Source of the DNA: Ophiostoma sp. CBS 140.51 | Lineage: Eukaryota; Ascomycota; Sordariomycetes; Ophiostomatales; Ophiostomataceae | DNA length: 18,720 bases | Direction: 5' to 3' | Assembly (NCBI GenBank): GCA_029298735.1 | Contig: JANSLP010000483.1 | Coordinates: 1 to 18,720 of the forward strand | Shown: one piece after another, positions 1 through 7,980 of the stretch | How the letters are laid out: each line of letters starts with the position of its first letter | Numbering within the stretch: the first letter of the stretch is position 1 | Program-made: the position numbers and the translations under genes | Notes under the pieces: model-generated | Told to the model about the DNA's origin: nothing | The model's input: the letters and a program-made list of their open reading frames with translations, nothing else | The model's database searches: none

Positions 1-120
1 CAGAAGCACCAGGCGCCACTGCGGCATTCTGATGCCGCGGCGAGCTGCTCGTGCTGTTGGTGCTGCCAGCGTTGGCGCTGTTGGGCTCCGAGTTGGCCGA
101 GGTCGTGAAGGCCTTGCGCG
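1..120 (-). CDS. possible partial exon of an unidentified gene
   Basis: Read on the minus strand, one frame stays open from about 120 to the window edge and gives a serine-, threonine-, asparagine- and alanine-rich stretch (starting RKAFTTSANSEPNS). This is the composition of disordered regions in fungal proteins. The other minus-strand frames and the plus-strand frames give arginine- or cysteine-rich or stopped translations. Upstream (higher coordinates) the same frame hits TAA at 140-142, beside a 19-base A run, so any exon would have to begin at an acceptor near 115-122, for example after CAAG. The family is not recognisable, and this could equally be untranslated sequence. Confidence 0.3.
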
Positions 121-122
121 GC

Positions 123-141
123 TTTTTTTTTTTTTTTTTTT
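123..141. repeat. 19-base poly-T (poly-A on minus) run
   Basis: This is an uninterrupted mononucleotide run at the edge of the possible left-hand exon. Its length is likely to vary between isolates, and it is prone to sequencing error. It could be part of an intron or a 3' flank. Confidence 0.9.
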
Positions 142-487
142 AAATCTCATCAAATATGAAGCAAAAAAAATAAGCTGGATACCAAGATGAACATAGCCCA
201 AGTCTCAGAACGGCATTGGTTTTCGCATATTTTATCAACCAGAGTATATTAAGCACCGTGCCTATTCAATTCATACACGGGACGTGCTTTTTCTGCATAG
301 GGGCCTTTCTGGCATGGAAAGGGCTCAACACTTGCCCATTTTTGACATCCTATCTGCGTCTCCTTGATATCCAATCCGGCCTAAATGCTTCACTGAGGTG
401 CCGAAGCACGATCAAACGGGGAATTCGTCTCGGTGCGATCAAGTTTAAAAATCGCTGTCACAGGACACCTAGTCCACGACTTTCATT
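142..487. other. 3' flank of the DENN gene, no gene seen
   Basis: This AT-leaning sequence lies downstream of the DENN gene stop codon at 488-490. A plus-strand frame is open from 216, but it runs into the antisense of a well-supported exon and has no recognisable features, so I treat it as chance. The stretch probably holds the 3' untranslated region of the DENN gene. I see no canonical AATAAA on the minus strand here. Confidence 0.6.
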
Positions 488-3400
488 TCAGATAAAGTCA
501 TTGTTAGTGGGTGCCGGTGGGCCGAGCATGCTGGCAACTTGCTTCCTGATCAAGTTCCTAGACCCACGCTGTTCCGGCCGGGGCACACCTTGGATGGCCC
601 GTGGCTCCTTCATCAAAGATGGATCCAGCTTGGACGGAACCCGAGTTGTAACCGCCCGGTATTCGCCGGGGAACTTGGCGCTTGGTACCGGCACAGACGC
701 TGTCCGCCAGATGTGGTCTGATGTGTCGCCTAGATACGGTGGGATGCGAGTTTGCTTAGAAGCGGATGACATCCCAGAAGAAATACCGTGTGAGGCCTTA
801 ATCGTGGACAGTCGTGACAGGCCACTGAATCCTCCCAGGACAGGCCGGCCACGTGCTTTCTTGGCAAGGATGATCTCGTCAAACAGCCTCGTCGACGAGT
901 GTCCAGGAGGGTGTCTTTCTCGTTCATAGATGAACTCGTTGAATGCTACAGTAATGTTAGCAATGTGTGCGAGATTGGATTGGACAACAAGAGAAGAAAA
1001 AAATGAAGCCGGTGTCGATATATACCTTGTGTATTTCTCAGCGTAGACACGTATTCTTGCTGATCATAGGGCAAACTCTTGATGAAGCCGCCAATGTCAA
1101 AAGCAAATACCTGCCCGTTCGACTTCTGCTCTCTCGTGGGGCGGCCAAGATGCTTTCGGTATGTGTAGAATATGCTCGCGAGGCAGCGCACAAAGGCGGC
1201 CCGAACCTTGTCAGCGCTGAACGCCTCAGGGCAGACCAAAGACGCGAACCCAAGACATCTGTTGTGGGCAAGGCACTTGCACCCGGCGCACCGGTAGAGT
1301 CCGTCGCCGTCCGAACGTTCTTCACAGATGCCACATGTCCCGGATGCGTCCTCTCGGCTCCATGTGAAGCAATGTCCTTCGACCCACATTGTTGTATCGG
1401 TGTTGCTAACAGGTTGGACAACCATGTTTGGCATCACCGTCGAGGCTGCCAGTGTGGATTGCGCATACGTCGAAGGCGCATACCCACCATATGAGGACTG
1501 CGAGTCGACCGAGACGGCTGAGATGGACATGCTTTGTGTGTGGCTGTGGCCGTTTAGGTACTGCAGGCTGGGCCTGTGTAGAGGGTGGTTACGATCTGCA
1601 ACACCGAATGATGAGCTCCGCCTTGACTTTTCGTCAAAATGGCCAGACCGCTTCTCACGCAGTGTTTGTGTTACGGCAAAGCCAGAGTCGCTTCGCGATA
1701 CCGGGGTGGATGGCATTTGGGGGAAGCTTGTAGAGATGGGCGAGAGCGAGGCGGGCGGGCTGGTTTTGCTGGATCGTGCCGTTTGTGGCCGGTCGGCACG
1801 AGCAAATTCGTTTCGTAGCTGAACAAAAGCGTTGAAGATGGGTACACGCACAGAACCAGGGGAATCTTGTTCCCCGAAGCTGGTCGAGTTTTGCGTCACC
1901 CACTTGCCAAGGGTTGCTGGTGGTGCTATCGGGTTCAGAAGTGACTCGTTTTCGGCCGAAAAGGAGTCGTATGGGAAGGTCTCCATCGCATATGGCGGTG
2001 GCCCCGGAGGCACTCCGTAGCGCAGCCGGTGCGGGGCGGCCATTTGAAGCAGAGACAACAGCTTGCGGCGGTGCTGGCGCGGCATGTGCGTCGGCGGGGA
2101 TGTAGCCTCAATCGTGTCCTTGTCAAGATCAACAAGGACAAAGTCGTCCTCGGGGAGGTCGATGTTCTCGTAGCGCCGCTCGATACCAACAATATAAGGG
2201 CATGGCGCTTCTACCACCGACAAGAGGCGAGCAGGAAGCAGAGGAATAAAGATGCTTGCCCACTTCAGCGGGTATAGGAGATTCGCAATGGCATGGCACG
2301 CAAGGTACAGCATGGCCGAATGCGAGGAGAGGAAGATGATGCGAGACTCGACCATGACGTATTCAAAGAGTGTGACAATGTTCTCTAGTGACAAACAGCG
2401 GAAGAGCGCGAACAGGTCTACATTCCGACTGCCTGGAAGCTCGTTGGCCGCCTCTTTGCGTGCATATAAACGGAGCTCACGCACTCCCAGCTCAACCTGA
2501 GTTTTGGAGCTCAGCGGACTGAAAGCCTCGGTGCACAGGTTGACCACATAGCGCTCGAGGGGCTGCCACCGGCCGACCTTTGGAGAGCTGGGAGGAATGC
2601 GCAAGACAGCACCGTCCGTCATGGGAACAATAACTGCTCTGAGCCATTCCTTCCAGAAGGCCATCCGCGTCGGGTCGCGCCCTAGAATACCATAGGCCCT
2701 AGGAACCCAGAGTCCGGTCTCGCCAGACGTCAGGCCATCGATTTTGGAGGCAGCGCCGTGGCGAAGCGGCCGGAGCATCTCCGCCATCAGGCTAATCTTT
2801 TCCTCGACAGTGCTGATCTGGTCGTCTAGGACCTCTCGCGCGGGGGAGCCCGAAGGCACCCCAGGCAATTTGGCCAGCAGTTGCGACAGGTTCGCTCTCT
2901 CTGCGGCGAGGCGCATGCCCAGGCTGGCGGCCAGCTCGCGCTCCTCATCCGACATGTGGCTTTGGCGCCACTGCTCGCACCGCTTCTCGACTTCCTCGGC
3001 GGTGTCTGCCTTTAAAACTGTCCATATTGTTATGCAAATGCCGTACACCTTGGAATTGTCGTCAGACGTCATAGTGAAACCGTGCCACGTGGAGCGGGGG
3101 CGATCGTCGGAGGAGACAATTTGAATATCGTTGGGAAAGGCAAACATGGGCACATAATCTGGGAATTTGCCTCGGCGTAGGATTTCTTCTGTAGCACTCC
3201 GAGGCGGGTACCGGTCGAGAAGGACAGGTTCGAACCGCCGCTTTAAGGGGTGCATGTCCGGGTCAGAGTTCAATGGCTCGGGAGGCGGGATGACGGAGTT
3301 GTAGTTGCTCAAGCGTTTGCTGGTACGCACAGAGGCTAATATCCGGGGAGAAGGGCGTTAGCAGAGTGTATAGTCTTCTAGGAGGGACCTTGCTTTCACC

Positions 3401-4094
3401 TCGACTTTTTCTTACCTGTTCGTGCGGTATTATGTGGCTTCCGGACGCTGTTCATGTCCCGGAAGCTTAGTTTGCGACGGATGCTGCCCTTGATGCTGCG
3501 GAGCGGGCTGCGCCGGCCACTGAGCTCGCTGTCCTCGGCCTTGATCTTCTCGGCACGTGGACTGATCATTGGCGGCCTGGAGTGCAGCTTCGCGCCGGCA
3601 CTGAAGCTTAAGTCCTCGAGGAAATTCTCCCGCTCCGCAGCGAACTTGACAAGCATCTGATCAAAATCGAAGTCAGCCCGGCTGGCAGCTCCACTGGCAC
3701 CAGCACCGGCATCGCCGTTGGAGCTGCTTTCTAGCGTCGCTGTTGCGGTGCTCGAGGCACTTATCGTGGGCTGCAATGGCGCCTTGATGGTTGTGCTGCT
3801 GCGATTGCTGCGCGTGCTGTCATCGAGGTCGTCGAGTGTCTGTATCGAGAAGCGGTTCTCTAGAGAGAGCTTGGAGAGGCGGTTGCCCGAGCTCTGGCGC
3901 GAGTGGCGGTTGTTTGCTCGGTACGCCACCGGGCTCCTGGAGGCTTCGGCCAGTTCAGGCTCGCCATGTTCGTCTATGGTCTCCTCGACCTGCTGGGGAG
4001 GCTGCGGGGCTTGAGGGGGATCCTGATAAGAGATCGACTCGACACCGGCGATCCAGAAGTAGTCCGCCAGGGGAGTAGATGCGGACGAATCCAT
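488..4094 (-). CDS. DENN-domain protein with C1 zinc finger (predicted Rab GEF)
   Basis: Exons are 4094-3416, 3335-1026 and 945-488; both introns are 80 bp with GCTAAC branch points; the product is 1148 residues. The start is the first in-frame ATG (MDSSASTPLADYFWIAGVES); the frame extends upstream only to a TTG. Domains in order: a split uDENN (about 5-25 and 285-345, with FPDYVPMFAFP); a cDENN (about 455-630, with VPMTDGAVLRIPP, ESRIIFLSSH and CPYIVGI); a C1 finger (about 881-928) matching HX12CX2C-X11-CX2CX4HX2CX7C; and a dDENN (about 935-1010) completed across intron 2 (STLRNTQ then AFNEFIYERE). DENN proteins activate Rab GTPases in membrane traffic, and C1 fingers bind diacylglycerol or sit on membranes. 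From memory the same pairing is annotated in fission yeast SPCC297.05. The insert at residues 26-280 is serine-rich and probably disordered. Rab target and lipid binding are inferred. An antisense frame covers part of exon 3 but has no coding signal. Confidence 0.92.
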
Positions 4095-4225
4095 GGCAGC
4101 ATGTGAAAGAAGGCCAAGGGTAAAGAGAAGGAAGCTCAAGGAGTTCAAGGAGGTCGGAGATCAGTAGGCGTGTGACTGATAGGGTAGGTAGGGGGCCAGG
4201 AGGGGGCCAAGAGCAGAGCACTGGG

Positions 4226-4234
4226 TACTCCGTA
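4226..4234. repeat. TACTCCGTA word (one of four exact copies)
   Basis: Exact copies are at 4226-4234, 5308-5316 (as TACGGAGTA), 5602-5610 and 10756-10764, all outside genes. A near copy, CACTCCGTA, is at 5367-5375. By chance about 0.14 exact copies would be expected over both strands of the window. Such words are frequent between genes in some filamentous fungi as far as I recall, with unknown role. Confidence 0.7.
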
Positions 4235-4268
4235 GAGATCGGTATATCGGTATTGGGCGGGAGAGGAT

Positions 4269-4297
4269 TGGCTAGCTGGCTGGCTTGCTGGCTGGCA
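4269..4297. repeat. GGCT-type short tandem repeat
   Basis: Imperfect tandem copies of a CTGG/GGCT unit, including ctggctggcttgctggctgg, lie in the DENN upstream region. It is a simple-sequence repeat, with no function visible. Confidence 0.7.
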
Positions 4298-5203
4298 GGG
4301 GCCGTGATATCACTGACAACCGTCGGTCGCTTTTCAGGCCTCGGAGAGCCTCACGATTGCAACATTGGGTTGAATGGGAGCGGTGATCACCGTTGCAGAA
4401 AATTCGGAACTGGGCGACGACGATGGAGGTCAAGGCGCACAGGGTGATGGCAGAATAAAAAAAGAAAGGGCACAGAAGCGTGCATGGACAGAGAAAAAGG
4501 GCCCTGAAAAGGAATTGGATTGGGGAGGGGTGGCTAAAAACAGACACACGGATTCTCTTGACATGGGGGTGGGCAATGAGTGGGGAGGACGGGAGGAAGA
4601 GCACGGGCGATAGAGCGCGCGAATTGGAAGGAGGGATGGTAAAAAGGTAAAAAAAAAGAACAGGAAAGAACGAAGAAAGTTCGAATGAAGCCAAGCGAAC
4701 GCAGGCGAGGCAAGAACGAGCAATTGGGCAATTGGACGCAGGAGGGAGGCACGAGTCAGGCCCGATCATGCACAGAGAGACGGAGGAATCTCAAAAAGGC
4801 TCTCGTTTTGCCCATAAAAAAGGGCAGGAATGGCAGACACTCGTGGCAGAGGCCTGGCCAGGTCTTTGTTTCAGCAGTGAGAATCGATGGCGGCGAAGCA
4901 GGGCGAGCAGGGGGAACACGACGACTCTGGGGCACGAAAGAGCGCTAAAAAAGTGAGAGCGCCCCATAATACAACCCAATGTTCAGTCGCGCACAGCGCC
5001 AGCTAGTCTAGGCTAGGAAACGAGCAGTTTAGCTGGTCTGGCTTTTGTTGTCGGGAGCAAACGAATTCCGATGAAGAAAAGGAAGGAGGGGGTGGGCTGC
5101 AGCGTGAGCAGTTGTACCTAGTACTGAGAGTACGGTGGGAGGTACAAGATAGTGGGGGTGGAGAGTGCAACGACTGGGGATCGGAGCCTAAGACTCAGAA
5201 TTC

Positions 5204-5244
5204 AGGGGAAAGAGGGAAAGAGGGAAAGAGGAAAGAAGGAAAAA
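5204..5244. repeat. 41-base polypurine tract with AGGGAAAG units
   Basis: Only A and G occur across these 41 bases, with three successive near-identical eight-base units (AGGGAAAG). Such mirror-like purine tracts can adopt triplex structure, but here it may simply be the extreme of the wider purine skew. Confidence 0.8.
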
Positions 5245-6409
5245 CGCAAAGACGGCAAGAGCGTTATTGGTGCCCAGTCTGCACAACGGGGGCAGACAGA
5301 AAAAAGGTACGGAGTAGACTATCAGACTATGTATGTGTACAACGTGTTGTCGTACGACATGCGACACACTCCGTACTATCACTGTGGGATTGTGAGTTGT
5401 GCCTTCCTCCACGGGACCCCACACGGTGTTTCTCTATGTAATTACTTCCTACAGCGTGCGACATGTTCCCAACATCACGTTTTTTCTACTTCGCACAAAA
5501 TACGTAGGGCGAGCTCAACGTACATAATATTTCCAAGCAAGATCGACACAATACTCCACGAGATATCATCTTTGATATATGGAGCACCGTAGGGCAACCA
5601 TTACTCCGTACGATGGAGATGTTCCCTTCCCTCACTCACCCATGCTCCTGGGCCTCGTGGCACAGAAACGCAACCCCTGTCATCCTTGCTTCGCCTTCCC
5701 GGTTCCCGGTTCTTCTGCAGAGAGGCTCGATCGGAACATTCTACGAGCACATGCTCTTCCTGTTCCCTGCATCCAATATTCAAGACACTGCTTTGCGCCG
5801 TCGCACATACTTACATGCCTGCTTGTACAGACATGTCTTGTGGTTCTGTGTTGGGACGAAGCCGGGGGTCCCCTGCTCTGCGATGGCGGGCGACGTGGAA
5901 GCATGAATGCTTGCCCTCTGTGAATGATGGGACTCACATATTAATAGACGAGGAACACAAGATGGCCCGTATTATTATGCATCGGTGCGTGGCTTTTTCT
6001 CCCCGCGTGCACCTATCAACGGGAAAACGCTGTCGGCTCGAGGCCATCAGGCCTACTGTGTGTCCTTTAAAGCCCATCTGCTTTGCACGGGTCGCGGATC
6101 CTGCCACACACGGGCCGGTAGGATAAATCATCCTATTCGACGGGGCTGCTGTGCTATGCGCTGGTCAAGTCTCTCCAAAATCAAGCCGCGTTTCCATCCA
6201 ATCGCTGAGCTGAGGCGTGATAAACGATGCTTGGCCTGAACCGAAGGATATTTGGACACGATCACAGGTCGTCGATATCAGTGAGCCTTTGCAGTAGTAT
6301 TTGGCAGTTGTATGCATCACATTCAAATATTGGAGTAACAGTGACTGAAATATAGCATGTTTCTCGTATGCCTGTCCCATAAATGGGCTTGGACGGCTAG
6401 GAATACTGT

Positions 6410-7567
6410 TTATCGGACTACTCGGGTGCCTAACTTTCCCGTAGAAAGGTAGCCCCGGCCGCCCATCTCGCCTCGCCATCCAATCCCCAGGACGCCAAAT
6501 ACCAGCCGACCGTTGCTCTCTTCTTGCAACCCGGGATCTGTCTCTTGTATCAAGAAGCTCACCTGTTCTACCTCGCCGGGGTGCAGGACGGGCCGTCTGC
6601 TGCCGAACCCAGTCGCTGACGACGGGGTTTTGACCTCATTGTCCCAGTCGTTGCAGTCCTCATACGTGAGTGACGGCTCTAGCTGGAGCATCACCAGGTC
6701 CAACTGCAAGACATCTTCACCACAGTTCTCCAGCTGTGCCTCCAAGATCCAGCGCTGGGGTGGTGTGCTACCGCCGGTTTTTTGTAGCTGACTTGACGGC
6801 ACTGCCGCTGCATATGGTCCGGCTTTCGTTCGCACGATAAGAGACGACTTGCAGATGAACTGGTACAGCTTTCGAAACGTCCGTGTGCGTCCACTGGTTT
6901 CCGTAGCTTCATAGTAGCTGACCGTCACGGCGAGCACGTGGTTGCCCTCCTCCTTAAGGTCGAAGCGGACCACGTTCTGCAGCGTTTGTCCGGCTTCAAG
7001 GTCAACGCCTCCGCTTCCACCGCCTGCACCGGCCGCTGCGGCGCCATTTTCGTCCGTAGCGAGGTCGAGTTTCACAACCCCCGCTGTTGACGGCGTTTTC
7101 ATCTCGGCTTCGATGCGCACATCGCGTACCGTCTTGCGAGGGCCACCGCCTGCATCAGCTTCGGTCTCCCTTACCACATCGTGATTCACACACAGCGTGC
7201 AAGCAAAAGACTCGCCGACGTACGCTGATCCAAATGACGGTGGAAGATTTAGGATCGGACTCAGCAGAAACGGATCTGGGTTCGTGCTGGATGAGAGGTT
7301 ATCTGATGGTGGTCCCCGGAACGACAACGATGCCGACGCCGTCGGGGGCGGCACTTTTGATGAAAGCGGCGCAGCAATAGGATACTGAGATACCAGAGCA
7401 GGTCGTGATAGTCTAAGAGTATTCAGTATTAGCAAAAAGTACAAAGCCGTTTAAGAGGTCGACTTGATTCTGCGCAGACGCCGCTCATTAACTTGCCTAA
7501 GAACCTTTAGTGAGATGGGATGTGGCTCCTTGATAACATCTTGCGATGGGAACCGCTGATGGGTCAT
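6410..7567 (-). CDS. TRAPPC13: TRAPPC13-like TRAPP complex subunit (DUF974)
   Basis: Exons are 7567-7497 and 7412-6410; the product is 357 residues, a usual length for the family. The product matches the fungal TRAPPC13/DUF974 pattern: an N-terminal PISLKVLRLSRPALVSQYP, then AYVGESFACTLCVNH, VRDVRIEAEMKTPS, and the conserved core VRFDLKEEGNHVLAVTVSYY followed by LYQFICKSSLIVRTKAGP. TRAPP complexes tether vesicles and act as Rab GEFs at the Golgi and in autophagy; TRAPPC13 is an accessory subunit. The 84 bp intron has a GC donor (AG|GCAAGT) and a CTTAG acceptor, with a CTAAT branch-like sequence. The GT four bases further on and a GT upstream both break the frame, whereas the GC donor restores the conserved VLRLSRP. 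An alanine- and glycine-rich insert (AAAAGAGGGSGG) sits in the beta-sandwich region and is probably a surface loop. Confidence 0.92.
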
Positions 7568-7980
7568 AATGAAATTTTGTGAATGGGTAAATAGCGTCGC
7601 GCATGCGCAAGTGGGATATTATTTAGCTATTAATTGCAAAAATGTTGGGGTTTTTTTGATTAAATCAGAATGTTTGGGAGCACAAGGGAAGAGTGTGGGA
7701 AACGACAACATCTTCAGTTAGGACTTGAATATTATGTAACTAGTGGGGCTGTTTTCCAAGATCGCATACTTGCATATTTCCTTGGCTGCAACAAAATAAT
7801 ATCACGAGTTTACATGCGTAGTATTGAATTCTACATTGTCCAATAGCTTTTTATACATTTTCCCTTTATAAACCGTGTACCTTTTAACGACAATTCGAAA
7901 ATTCGACGGCTTAAAAGGCGAGAGAAAAAAAAGGGTTGTGGCACAAATAGAGAACTCCATCACGATCCGTACATTCTTCC
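7568..7980. other. intergenic: TRAPPC13 promoter and KHDC4 3' flank
   Basis: No gene is visible in this AT-rich stretch. It contains a perfect ten-base palindrome, GCGCATGCGC, at 7599-7608, about 32 bp upstream of the TRAPPC13 ATG. The ATG within that palindrome, read on the minus strand, opens a frame that overlaps the start of TRAPPC13 out of frame. Whether the transcript reaches that far is unknown. Confidence 0.6.

Larger units (their letters stand above)
4095..6409. other. 2.3 kb gene-poor region: DENN promoter and TRAPPC13 3' flank
   Basis: No frame here has domain similarity, splice logic or composition typical of a gene. From about 4440 to 5250 the plus strand is strongly purine-rich, so the DENN sense strand is C/T-rich, as is common in fungal promoters and leaders. 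Included are a GGCT-type repeat at 4269-4297, a 41-base pure purine tract at 5204-5244, and copies of TACTCCGTA. Open frames at 4272-4769 (minus) and 5686-6126 (plus) look like low-complexity or chance translations. A noncoding RNA cannot be excluded. Confidence 0.6.

Noticed and set aside
216..929. 237-residue plus-strand open frame antisense to the DENN last exon
   Set aside because: It overlaps a well-supported exon with splice signals and family match, and its translation has no domain or sensible composition.
1328..1822. Plus-strand open frames opposite the large DENN exon
   Set aside because: They are antisense shadows of a strong coding exon, which is common in GC-rich codon-biased sequence.
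4095..4148. Signal-peptide-like extension of the DENN protein (NSLSFLLFTLGLLSHAA)
   Set aside because: The extension would have to start at a TTG. The first ATG at 4092-4094 has a good context and starts the family-typical N-terminus.
4272..4769. 165-residue minus-strand frame rich in Phe, Leu, Pro and Ser, resembling membrane segments
   Set aside because: The hydrophobic look comes from reading a C/T-rich promoter tract. No family match or splice logic is visible.
4095..6409. Transposon or mobile-element remnant in the gene-poor stretch
   Set aside because: No terminal repeats, target duplications or transposase/reverse-transcriptase fragments could be seen in any frame.
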